A stretch of 43,427 nt of DNA from Bacteroidales bacterium (lineage in GTDB: Bacteria > Bacteroidota > Bacteroidia > Bacteroidales > F082), in contig JAUYGX010000099.1 of NCBI GenBank assembly GCA_030690365.1, positions 1 through 43,427 on the forward strand, written 5' to 3'. The notes beneath the pieces are model-generated. The model had not been told where the DNA came from and searched no databases. It saw nothing but the letters and a program-made list of their open reading frames with translations. Both the position numbers and the translations under genes were made by a program. Below, in pieces: positions 9,026-15,968 of this stretch. Positions within the stretch are counted from its first letter, which is position 1. Each line of letters opens with the position of its first letter.

Positions 9026-9055
9026 TTTTCGTTTTTTTAGTAAATTTACCCTCCT

Positions 9056-9355
9056 ATGACTGACCACAATTATTTCGTATACATACTGACTAACTTTACC
9101 AAAACAGTTTTATATACTGGTGTTACAAACGATTTGGAAAGGCGTGTTTATGAACATTATACAGGTTATAATGAGGGTTTTACAAAAAAGTATAACTGTA
9201 AATACCTTGTTTATTATGAACACTACACCTACATTGATGAAGCCATCGAAAGAGAAAAGCAAATAAAGCATTGGCGAAGGAGTAAAAAAGAATTCCTGAT
9301 TAATACTAAAAATCCTTCATGGAAATTTCTTAATGATGATATTGAAGGCATTTGA
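9056..9355 (+). CDS. Small GIY-YIG nuclease-domain protein (YhbQ/UPF0213-like)
   Basis: The 99-residue protein is essentially one GIY-YIG domain: FVYILTN, then VLYTGVTNDLERRVYEH (the GIY...YIG core, here YIL...YTG, with the catalytic Arg in LERR), and AIEREKQIKHWRR with the metal-binding Glu. It ends in KNPSWKFLNDD, typical of small stand-alone GIY-YIG proteins common in Bacteroidota. Such domains nick or cut DNA; the substrate of this subgroup is unknown. The gene is enclosed by repeat arrays on both sides and is convergent with uvrA. Base composition is lower in G+C than uvrA. The ATG is preceded by TTTACCCTCCT, with no obvious Shine-Dalgarno. Confidence 0.9.
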   Translation: MTDHNYFVYILTNFTKTVLYTGVTNDLERRVYEHYTGYNEGFTKKYNCKYLVYYEHYTYIDEAIEREKQIKHWRRSKKEFLINTKNPSWKFLNDDIEGI

Positions 9356-9363
9356 TTGTAGTT

Positions 9364-9420
9364 CAGATTCCTCCGCTACGTAACTCCTCCTTCCGGAGTC
9401 GTTTCTCCGGTCGGAATGAC
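9364..9420 (-). repeat. Inverted, diverged copy of the repeat unit
   Basis: Read on the minus strand this begins GTCATTCCGA and ends GGAGGAATCTG, the same ends as the forward units, but the interior is different and longer (57 bp), with a CTCCGGAAGGAG-type internal palindrome. It starts 8 bp after the GIY-YIG stop codon and may serve as that gene's 3' hairpin. Confidence 0.8.
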
Positions 9421-9437
9421 AAAAACGAAGTGTGTTG

Positions 9438-9527
9438 TCATTCCGATTGAGCGGACGCCCGGAGCGAACGGAGTACCCCGTTTGTCATTCCGATTGAGCG
9501 GACACCAGGAGCGAACAGAGGAATCTG
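9438..9527 (+). repeat. Tandem array of two repeat units, right of GIY-YIG gene
   Basis: Two direct copies begin at 9438 and 9485 (period 47). The spacer ACCCCGTTTG between them is the same as between units 2 and 3 of the left array, and the last copy ends in GGAATCTG as on the left. It lies 31 bp beyond the end of uvrA. Confidence 0.9.
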
Positions 9528-9558
9528 CCAGCTCAGCTGCATTACAGGAAAAAAAGTG

Positions 9559-12384
9559 TTATAATTTCCCTTTCAGATATTTTCCTGTATACGACCTTTC
9601 ACAATTAATCAAATCTTCCGGGACACCGGCAAACAGCAATTCTCCACCCTGGTCTCCACCTTCAGGACCTAAATCAATCACCCAATCGGCTGACTTGATC
9701 ACCTCCCCATTATGCTCAATCACGACGATGGAATGACCAATTTCGATAAGTGCGTTCAGCGAAATCAGCAGTTTGCTGATGTCGTGGATATGAAGACCGG
9801 TAGTCGGTTCGTCGAAAACAAACAGGGTAGGGGTGTTGGTGGCTCCTTTGGCCAGAAACGAGGCCAGTTTAACACGCTGGGCCTCGCCACCACTTAGTGT
9901 GTTGGAGGATTGGCCCAATCGGAGATAACCAAGCCCCACATCGGCCAGGGGCTGGATTCTCTCGATGATTTTCCGTTCTGCCACGGGCGTTTTCCCTTTT
10001 CCCTTAAAAAACTCAATGGCATGGTCAACGGTCATATCCAGCACATCTGCTATGTGCATATTCTGGTATTTTACCTCCAGTACTTCCTCCTTAAATCGCT
10101 TTCCGCCACAGGCGTCACATTTCAAATAGATGTCAGCCATAAACTGCATTTCTACTTTAATTACTCCTTCACCTTCGCATTGGTCGCAACGCCCTCCCGG
10201 CACATTAAAAGAGAAATAGCCGGGTTTGTAATTCCTGACTTTTGCCAAAGATTGTTGTGCAAATAATCCGCGTATTTCGTCAAATGCCTTCAGGTAAGTG
10301 GCCGGATTGGATCGTGAGGACCGGCCAATGGGGTTTTGATCGACATATTCAATGGTTGAAATGCGGTTAACATCACCCCCCAGATGGCTGAAACTACCCG
10401 TTTTATCACCGTATCCACCCAGTTGTTTTTTGATGGCAGGAAACAGGATATCTTTTACAAGCGTAGATTTTCCCGACCCGCTCACACCGGTAATAACAGT
10501 AAGTACATTAAGCGGAATGGAAACATCAATGTTTTTCAGGTTATTTTCGTTGGCTCCCAGCACCTCGATGAAGTTGGTCCAGTGGCGACGTATTGTTGGA
10601 ACCGGAATGGTCATCTTGTGCGTCAGATAGCGTGCTGTATAGCTTTTGTGATCCAAAACCAATTGGTCTGGTGTTCCTTGAAAAACCAGTTCTCCACCAT
10701 GTTCACCGGCATCTGGCCCAATATCAATAATCTGATCGGCAGCCCTGATAACGTCTTCTTCGTGCTCCACCACGATTACTGTATTTCCAAGATCGCGTAA
10801 GGCTTTCATCACCTTTATCAGTCTGGAGGTGTCGCGTGGATGTAGTCCGATACTTGGCTCATCGAGAATATACATCGAACCCACAAGGCTGCTGCCCAGA
10901 GAGGTAGCCAGGTTTATCCGTTGTGATTCGCCTCCCGAAAGGGTATTTGAAAGGCGGTTCAAGGTAAGGTATCCCAATCCAACGTCGATTAAAAAACTTA
11001 GCCGGGTATCTATTTCGGTGAGCAGACGCCGGGCGATTTTTTCATCATGTTCAGATAATGTCAGGTTCCTGAAAAAGTCAAGTGTGTCATCAAGTTGTAA
11101 ATGAACCAGTTCTGAAATGGATTTGCCAGCTACCTTTACATAATTGGCGTCGGGACGCAAACGGGTGCCATTGCAATCAGGACACGTGGTCTTTCCCCGG
11201 TAACGCGATAACATGACGCGGTATTGAATCTTATAAGTCTGCTCTTCCACATGTTCAAAAAAGGAATTAATTCCTTCGAAAAACTCATTTCCTGTCCAGA
11301 GAAGTTCTTTTTGTTCTTTGGTAAGCTGATAATAGGGTTTGTAGGTGGGGAAGTTGAATTTGTATGCATTCTTTAAAAAAGCATCCAGCCATTCGCCCAT
11401 TTTTTCACCTTTCCAGCAGGCGATGGCTCCATCATACACAGATAAACTTTTGTTGGGAACTACCAAATCAGGATCAATACCGATGATGCTTCCAAACCCT
11501 TCACAACGTTTACAGGCACCATAAGGATTGTTAAACGTGAAGAAATCCACCGATGGTTCTTCAAAAACAATTCCGTCCAATTCAAATTGATTTGAAAAGG
11601 TTTCAGCTTTTTCTTCCTCTTCCAATCTATATTGGATAGAACAAGTTCCATGTCCTTCGAAGTAAGCTGTTTGAACCGAATCGGCAATCCGGCCCGGGAG
11701 ATCGGTATCCGCACGATCAACACGAATTCGGTCCACCACCAAAAAGCAACTTTTGCATGAATTCTTTTTCAGGGGCTTCTCATTGAGCTGCTCTTCTATT
11801 TTAACGATCTGATTGTTGATTAATATCCTGCTAAAGCCCTGTTGAAGCAAAATTTGTAGTTGTTGTTCCGGTTTGCGATCGCTGAGCATAACCACCGGGG
11901 CCAGAATCATCACCTGTGTTTCTTCAGGAAGGCTTAAAATATGCATTGTTACATCTGTGATGCTGTGCCGCTTAACCTCCCGGCCCGAAATGGGGGAATA
12001 GGTGTTGCCTGTGCGGGCAAACAACAACTTGATGTATTCATAAATTTCTGTGGAGGTCCCCACCGTGGAACGCGGATTTTTGGATTTAACCTTTTGCTCG
12101 ATCGCAATGGCCGGAGAAATTCCATGAATGGCATCTACATTTGGTTTGTCCATTCGGCCTAAAAACTGCCGGGCATACGAACTCAGACTTTCCACATATC
12201 TCCGCTGGCCCTCTGCGTACAAGGTGTCGAAGGCAAGCGAAGACTTACCACTGCCCGACAATCCGGTGATAACAACCAATTTGTTTCGCGGAATGGAAAC
12301 ACTGAGGTTTTTTAAATTATTAACCCTTGATTTTACGACTTCAATGGGATGATTGGTCTCTATATTGGTTTTGGTAACTGGCAT
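9559..12384 (-). CDS. uvrA: Excinuclease ABC subunit A
   Basis: The 941-residue protein has the double ABC ATPase architecture of UvrA. The first Walker A is GLSGSGKSS near residue 42, followed by AEGQRRYVESLSSYARQFL; there are two LSGGE signatures (NTLSGGESQR and NTLSGGEAQR), a second Walker A GVSGSGKST near 640, and the zinc module CDQC...CDAC. UvrA recognises damaged DNA and loads UvrB in nucleotide excision repair. Length matches the family and no key motif is missing. The first, dispensable zinc finger is degenerate (CKSC present without a clear partner pair). The gene is transcribed divergently from the sigma-factor gene, with a -7 box at 12404-12411. Confidence 0.97.
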   Translation of the reverse strand: MPVTKTNIETNHPIEVVKSRVNNLKNLSVSIPRNKLVVITGLSGSGKSSLAFDTLYAEGQRRYVESLSSYARQFLGRMDKPNVDAIHGISPAIAIEQKVKSKNPRSTVGTSTEIYEYIKLLFARTGNTYSPISGREVKRHSITDVTMHILSLPEETQVMILAPVVMLSDRKPEQQLQILLQQGFSRILINNQIVKIEEQLNEKPLKKNSCKSCFLVVDRIRVDRADTDLPGRIADSVQTAYFEGHGTCSIQYRLEEEEKAETFSNQFELDGIVFEEPSVDFFTFNNPYGACKRCEGFGSIIGIDPDLVVPNKSLSVYDGAIACWKGEKMGEWLDAFLKNAYKFNFPTYKPYYQLTKEQKELLWTGNEFFEGINSFFEHVEEQTYKIQYRVMLSRYRGKTTCPDCNGTRLRPDANYVKVAGKSISELVHLQLDDTLDFFRNLTLSEHDEKIARRLLTEIDTRLSFLIDVGLGYLTLNRLSNTLSGGESQRINLATSLGSSLVGSMYILDEPSIGLHPRDTSRLIKVMKALRDLGNTVIVVEHEEDVIRAADQIIDIGPDAGEHGGELVFQGTPDQLVLDHKSYTARYLTHKMTIPVPTIRRHWTNFIEVLGANENNLKNIDVSIPLNVLTVITGVSGSGKSTLVKDILFPAIKKQLGGYGDKTGSFSHLGGDVNRISTIEYVDQNPIGRSSRSNPATYLKAFDEIRGLFAQQSLAKVRNYKPGYFSFNVPGGRCDQCEGEGVIKVEMQFMADIYLKCDACGGKRFKEEVLEVKYQNMHIADVLDMTVDHAIEFFKGKGKTPVAERKIIERIQPLADVGLGYLRLGQSSNTLSGGEAQRVKLASFLAKGATNTPTLFVFDEPTTGLHIHDISKLLISLNALIEIGHSIVVIEHNGEVIKSADWVIDLGPEGGDQGGELLFAGVPEDLINCERSYTGKYLKGKL

Positions 12385-12403
12385 GAATAAAAAAGTTGGG
12401 GTA

Positions 12404-12411
12404 CAAAATTA
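12404..12411 (-). promoter_or_regulatory. Candidate -7 element for uvrA
   Basis: Minus strand TAATTTTG matches TAnnTTTG 20 bp before the uvrA ATG. It lies only 8 bp from the -33 element of the divergent sigma-factor promoter, so the two promoters may compete. Confidence 0.5.
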
Positions 12412-12419
12412 CTATAATA

Positions 12420-12450
12420 TTTGCGTTTTAAAATTTAGTGTTTATATTTG
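12420..12450 (+). promoter_or_regulatory. Bacteroidota-type promoter of the sigma-factor gene
   Basis: TTTG at 12420-12423 and TATATTTG at 12443-12450 are separated by 19 bp, an exact match to the TTTG-N19-21-TAnnTTTG consensus read by the Bacteroidota primary sigma factor. Transcription would start near 12457, leaving a leader of about 80 nt. An AGGAGG at 12481-12486 lies in the leader but is about 50 nt from the start codon. Confidence 0.75.
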
Positions 12451-12535
12451 CATTAATATTCACAACAATTAATAACCAACAGGAGGATTACTATCGAATA
12501 AACTCTACTTTTTTTGTCAAATATTAATCACAAAA

Positions 12536-13132
12536 ATGGTAAACATGAGTTTAGCAGTCGTAACCGAAAACGAACTGATCAGAAATTATCTGAGCGGTGA
12601 TCACTCCAGTCTTCAAACCCTTATCGAACGTCACAAAAATCGTTTGTATTCGTATATTATGCTGTTGGTTAAAGATAAACAACTTGCCGACGATGTTTTT
12701 CAGGATACTTATGTAAAGGTGATTAATACTTTGAAACAGGGAACATACAAGGATGAAGGAAAGTTTATTCAGTGGGTGATGCGGATAGCGCATAACCTGG
12801 TGATTGATCATTTTCGTAAACTTAAAAAAGTAAACTTTGTGGACAGCCGAAACAATGAGTACGATATTTTCGATACCATTAAATTCACCGATCCGTCCAT
12901 CGAAGAACAACTGATTACTTTTCAAATCCATCAGGATGTAAAAAAACTGTTGGATTACCTCCCCGAGGAGCAACGCGAGGTACTTCACCTGCGGTGCTAT
13001 GCAGGCTTGAGCTTTAAGGACATCGCCGAGCAAACGGATGTAAGCATAAATACGGCGTTGGGACGGATGCGTTACGCACTCATCAACCTGAGAAAGATGA
13101 TTGCCGATAAACAAATCGTACTCACGGTTTAG
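12536..13132 (+). CDS. RNA polymerase sigma factor, ECF-like (sigma-70 family)
   Basis: The 198-residue product has sigma region 2 (about 25-95: LIERHKNRLYSYIMLLVKDKQLADDVFQDTYVKV, then KFIQWVMRIAHNLVIDHFRK) and region 4 (about 135-190: LPEEQREVLHLRCYAGLSFKDIAEQTDVSINTALGRMRYALINLR). There is no region 1 or 3, so it is of ECF type. No anti-sigma factor (FecR or zinc-binding) is encoded next to it; instead a small conserved-looking protein follows. Its close match to a consensus housekeeping promoter suggests steady expression. ATGs at 12536 and 12545 are both possible starts. Target genes cannot be told from the sequence. Confidence 0.92.
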   Translation: MVNMSLAVVTENELIRNYLSGDHSSLQTLIERHKNRLYSYIMLLVKDKQLADDVFQDTYVKVINTLKQGTYKDEGKFIQWVMRIAHNLVIDHFRKLKKVNFVDSRNNEYDIFDTIKFTDPSIEEQLITFQIHQDVKKLLDYLPEEQREVLHLRCYAGLSFKDIAEQTDVSINTALGRMRYALINLRKMIADKQIVLTV

Positions 13133-13239
13133 TATGAAATCATCCACATATATAATTTTAAAGCAATATTTTGAACCGGTCGCAATATATAAGGAAGCTA
13201 TTCGTTTGGTACTTGTTATCAATCTCTTTAAGCTTGCCT

Positions 13240-13422
13240 ATGATAAAACATTTTACTCTAAAAGAATCAAAGCAAATTTCCCCCGACAAATCGCAGAAAT
13301 CTGCGCCAGGCCCTATGATTCAGCCGTCGGGACTCACGATGAAGTTCGTTTTGGGATATGCAGCTTCCATGGAAGTGTATAGCACTAAGATGTTAGGAAC
13401 TTTACGCGTGTTGCTAAACTAA
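13240..13422 (+). CDS. Small conserved protein downstream of sigma factor
   Basis: Starting at the ATG at 13240 the product has 60 residues. Its C-terminal half, about QPSGLTMKFVLGYAASMEVYSTKMLGTLRVLLN, resembles the end of small proteins often encoded after this sigma gene in Bacteroidales (pattern PSxxTxxFxLxYxxAxxVxxTxxLGxxxxxLN, recalled, not searched). The reading frame is open to 13171, but the extra N-terminus looks like noise. No function is known to me. It lies 107 bp after the sigma gene and just before an intrinsic terminator, so it is probably the last gene of that transcript. Confidence 0.65.
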   Translation: MIKHFTLKESKQISPDKSQKSAPGPMIQPSGLTMKFVLGYAASMEVYSTKMLGTLRVLLN

Positions 13423-13449
13423 CACTCCAGTAACTCATTGCAACAAAAA

Positions 13450-13477
13450 AGTACCCTATTTTAGGGTGCTTTTTTTA
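13450..13477 (+). terminator. Intrinsic terminator after the sigma-factor transcript
   Basis: Stem AGTACCCT (13450-13457) pairs with AGGGTGCT (13463-13470), one G-T wobble, over a 5-nt loop and is followed by seven T. It separates this transcript from the convergent AlbA_2 gene. Confidence 0.85.
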
Positions 13478-13484
13478 TGTGCAT

Positions 13485-14126
13485 CTATTCGCACAATTGA
13501 AAAACCAGCTCATTTCCAGTGCGTCCAATTTGTATCACTTTCATGACAATCAAATCCGCTAGCAGTTCTTCAAGTTTGTGTTTTGAGACATTTAGTTTTG
13601 CTTTAAGCTCATTAATTCCTAATCCGGGTTGGCTTTCAACCAACGACAACAGCTCTTTCACCTGCTGGTTGTAGGTAATTTGGACTGCTTCATCAGACTG
13701 TTGTTTTTTCCAGATTTTCATCTGAATTCCAGAGGCCATCATATTTTGGTCATGTATACGGACAAAGACCTTATAATTTCCTTGTGTATCAGGGGCCCGA
13801 TGTGGTAATTGTTTACTCACAGGGACTTTTACTTCCAGGATTTTCTTCCCTTCTAAAATCCATTCTTTGGAAGCAAATACAACCTCCGGCTGACAAAAGT
13901 TTTTAGAGGCCCTTTGCACCATATAAAGCTCCTCGCCTGACTGAATCCCTTTAAGTGAGCCATTGTCCTTTACACCAATAAGTAAGGTACCTCCATCAGT
14001 ATTGGCAAAAGCCACCAGCGAACGCGCAATTTTTGCAGCATCCGAAATTTCAAATTTAAAATCCAGGTGCTGGTGCTCGCCTTCGCTGATAAGACGCTTA
14101 ACATGATGTAAACGGGTGTGGTGCAT
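13485..14126 (-). CDS. AlbA_2 (Schlafen-like) domain protein with C-terminal winged helix
   Basis: The 213-residue protein has an AlbA_2 domain (former AAA_4, about residues 1-125) with the signature EHQHLDFKFEIS, IARSLVAFANTDGGTLLIGVKDNG. The last 65 residues (QVKELLSLVESQPGLGINELKAKLNVSKHKLEELLADL) read as a winged helix. AlbA_2 domains bind nucleic acid or nucleotides and are often found in predicted transcription regulators. It stands alone and its partner or target is not indicated. A -7 box ends only 9 bp before the ATG, so the mRNA may be almost leaderless. Confidence 0.8.
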   Translation of the reverse strand: MHHTRLHHVKRLISEGEHQHLDFKFEISDAAKIARSLVAFANTDGGTLLIGVKDNGSLKGIQSGEELYMVQRASKNFCQPEVVFASKEWILEGKKILEVKVPVSKQLPHRAPDTQGNYKVFVRIHDQNMMASGIQMKIWKKQQSDEAVQITYNQQVKELLSLVESQPGLGINELKAKLNVSKHKLEELLADLIVMKVIQIGRTGNELVFQLCE

Positions 14127-14134
14127 GGTAATGG

Positions 14135-14142
14135 CAAAAGTA
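14135..14142 (-). promoter_or_regulatory. Candidate -7 element of the AlbA_2 gene, close to the start codon
   Basis: Minus strand TACTTTTG matches TAnnTTTG and ends 8 bp upstream of the ATG at 14126, implying a 5' leader of only a few nucleotides. No -33 match is visible. Confidence 0.4.
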
Positions 14143-14227
14143 CAGAGGATTAAAACAATTATTTGTTAAAATTACTTACAAATAACCACACCCCAAAGTG
14201 AAATGGCAGATAGGTTGAATCGATGAT

Positions 14228-14701
14228 CTATAAAAACTCTATATTGCCCTTATCCATGGTTTTCTCACAATAATGACACGAAAGTTTCATGTTCCCTTTG
14301 TGATCGGATATTACTCTAAATTTGGTGGAAACCTTTTGATTATTTGTAACACATTTGGGATTAAAACATTTTACAATGTTTTCAACCGTTTCAGGGGTGC
14401 TAACCAGCTCTTTTTTAACCACTTCGTAATCACGGATTTCAATTAAAGTCGCGGTGGGAGCTACCAGTGCAATTTTATTGATGTCTTCTTTCTCAAAAAA
14501 TTTATCGCTGATTTTAATCAGGCCCTTTTTTCCATACTTGCTGCTGGTAAGATTGGTTCCAAAATATACCTGATGATCCGTATTTTCGAGTCCGAGGATT
14601 CTAAATACCCTGAAAGTATTGCCAGCCTGAATATGGTCGATTACAGTACCATTGGAGATGGCAGAGACTATTAATTCGGTTCTTTTATTTTTCATGGTCA
14701 T
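14228..14701 (-). CDS. pyrI: Aspartate carbamoyltransferase regulatory subunit
   Basis: The 157-residue product matches PyrI: NGTVIDHIQAGNTFRVFRILG in the allosteric nucleotide-binding domain, and a zinc domain with four cysteines C112, C117 (CFNPKC), C142 and C145 (CHYC). PyrI binds ATP, CTP and UTP and tunes the catalytic PyrB trimers in the cytoplasm. It follows pyrB with a 28-bp gap and is surely in the same operon, so the enzyme is the E. coli-like c6r6 type. Two ATGs (14701 and 14695) are possible starts. Confidence 0.96.
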   Translation of the reverse strand: MTMKNKRTELIVSAISNGTVIDHIQAGNTFRVFRILGLENTDHQVYFGTNLTSSKYGKKGLIKISDKFFEKEDINKIALVAPTATLIEIRDYEVVKKELVSTPETVENIVKCFNPKCVTNNQKVSTKFRVISDHKGNMKLSCHYCEKTMDKGNIEFL

Positions 14702-14729
14702 GAATTATCGTTTGTAAATTAATTAAAAG

Positions 14730-15647
14730 CTATTTCAAACCCAGGATGGCGGCAATAAGTGCCTGGCGTACATATACTCCATTGCGGGCCTGTTGAAAAT
14801 AATAAGCCTTTGGATTGTCATCAACATCCTCGCTGATTTCGTTAACGCGTGGCAGCGGATGAAGGATGCGCACATTTTCTTTCGAGTTAGCCAGCATGCT
14901 ATTATCAAGGATGTATGAGTTTTTAACCTTTTCATATTCAAGAGGATCCGGGAAACGCTCGCCCTGAATTCGGGTCATGTAAATGATGTCCATAGTATCA
15001 ATTACCTCCGTAAGTTCAGTATATTGATAGTATTTCAAGTTGGCAACGGTAATCCATTTTTTAACTGCGCTGGGCAATTTAAGCGATTCGGGTGATACCA
15101 GGTGGAAGGTTGCATTAAAAAGTGACAGGGCTTGCACCAATGAGTGTACGGTGCGGCCATATTTTAAATCGCCCACCAGTGCAATGTGAATGTTTTCGAG
15201 GGTTCCCTGGGTTTTCCTGATAGAGTACAAATCGAGCAGACATTGGGTAGGATGTTGATTGGCTCCATCACCAGCGTTGATAATGGGTACAGGACTTACT
15301 TCGCTGGCAAAGCGGGCACTGCCATCCGTTGGATTGCGCATTACAATGAGATCCGAATAATTGCTGACGGTTAAAATGGTGTCTTTAAGTGATTCTCCTT
15401 TTTTCACACTCGAGGTGTCGGCACTGGCAAAACCAATGATGCTGCCACCCATATATTGAACCGCGCTCTCGAAACTTAACCGGGTTCTGGTAGATGGTTC
15501 AAAAAACAAGGAGGCAATCACATATTGATCGAGTAGTTTTTGCCTTGAATTTTTTTCAAATCCTTCAGCAATATCGAGTACCTGAATGATCTCCTCTTTG
15601 CTGTAGTCGGTAATGGAAATGAGGCTTCTGCCTTTGAGTTTACTCAT
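14730..15647 (-). CDS. pyrB: Aspartate carbamoyltransferase catalytic subunit
   Basis: The 305-residue protein carries the carbamoyl-phosphate motif FEPSTRTRLSFE (STRTR at 52-56), the HPTQCLLDLYSI motif, and HPLPRVNEI near the C-terminus. It joins carbamoyl phosphate and aspartate, the first committed step of UMP synthesis. Length is normal. The ATG at 15647 overlaps the stop of a leader ORF by 8 bp, and an intrinsic terminator lies 29 bp upstream of the start, so expression is probably set by attenuation. pyrI follows directly. Confidence 0.97.
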   Translation of the reverse strand: MSKLKGRSLISITDYSKEEIIQVLDIAEGFEKNSRQKLLDQYVIASLFFEPSTRTRLSFESAVQYMGGSIIGFASADTSSVKKGESLKDTILTVSNYSDLIVMRNPTDGSARFASEVSPVPIINAGDGANQHPTQCLLDLYSIRKTQGTLENIHIALVGDLKYGRTVHSLVQALSLFNATFHLVSPESLKLPSAVKKWITVANLKYYQYTELTEVIDTMDIIYMTRIQGERFPDPLEYEKVKNSYILDNSMLANSKENVRILHPLPRVNEISEDVDDNPKAYYFQQARNGVYVRQALIAAILGLK

Positions 15648-15789
15648 AATAATGGGTGCTTAATGGTTTTGGGACAAAAAAAAGACGGTCATCAAAGGTA
15701 GAGACCGTCTTTAAAATATGTTGAATTCCTTCGGTTTGTGAAGGGGAATTTTTCTTTTTTCTGATACCAACAATCGGTGATTTCTTCAT
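15640..15789 (-). CDS. Putative pyrBI leader peptide (49 aa), crossing the attenuator
   Basis: Read on the minus strand, an ATG at 15789 opens a 49-codon frame beginning MKKSPIVGIRKKK and ending STHYYE. It runs through the whole terminator stem at 15681-15712, encodes its T run as LFF, and stops at a TAA overlapping the pyrB ATG (ATGAGTAA) in another frame. In E. coli the 44-codon pyrL frame is translated across the pyrBI attenuator when RNA polymerase pauses at low UTP; this has the same geometry. The start lies about 10 bp from the -7 box, so the mRNA may be nearly leaderless. Translation is inferred, not shown. Confidence 0.55.
   Translation of the reverse strand: MKKSPIVGIRKKKNSPSQTEGIQHILKTVSTFDDRLFFVPKPLSTHYYE
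15676..15712 (-). terminator. Intrinsic terminator in the pyrB leader (attenuator)
   Basis: A perfect 10-bp stem, AAAGACGGTC with GACCGTCTTT, and a 12-nt loop is followed on the minus strand by eight T. It lies between the pyrB promoter and the pyrB start, so unhindered transcripts should end before the gene. Confidence 0.85.
15724..15750 (-). other. Hairpin upstream of the pyrB attenuator (candidate pause hairpin)
   Basis: AATTCC and TTC pair with GAA and GGAATT around a 7-nt loop with a 2-nt bulge. It lies 11 bp before the terminator stem in the direction of pyrB transcription, where the enteric pyrBI leader has its polymerase pause hairpin. The role is inferred from position. Confidence 0.45.
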
Positions 15790-15798
15790 ATCAGGGTA

Positions 15799-15806
15799 CA
15801 AAGATA
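15799..15806 (-). promoter_or_regulatory. Candidate -7 element for the pyrBI operon
   Basis: Minus strand TATCTTTG matches TAnnTTTG, placing the transcript start near 15793 and giving a leader of about 145 nt that contains the hairpin, attenuator and leader ORF. No -33 TTTG is present. Confidence 0.55.
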
Positions 15807-15968
15807 CATCGAATTGAGCTGTAAGTGTGTGAAAAAAACGGGAAACTTTAAGTAGTTTTAAACAAGGTTACCAACCGATGGAATAATCAATTGAAATGCG
15901 ATAACTTTTGATGAGGTTTGTCGATAATAACAACAGATTGAGTTGTTTAACCTGACTATGTTTAACGG

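Larger units (their letters stand above)
8841..9527 (+). mobile_element. Putative repeat-flanked GIY-YIG cassette
   Basis: A small GIY-YIG nuclease gene (9056-9355) sits between two arrays of the same repeat unit, with an inverted, diverged copy directly after the gene. The last units of the two arrays, 8983-9025 and 9485-9527, are 43-bp direct repeats differing at one base. The layout resembles REP elements with their RAYT transposase genes, but with a GIY-YIG enzyme instead. Mobility is inferred from this arrangement; no target-site duplication or empty site can be seen here. Confidence 0.5.

Noticed and set aside
12551-13222. 223-codon minus-strand frame opposite the sigma factor
   Set aside because: The plus strand encodes clear sigma regions 2 and 4; the minus frame has no recognisable domain.
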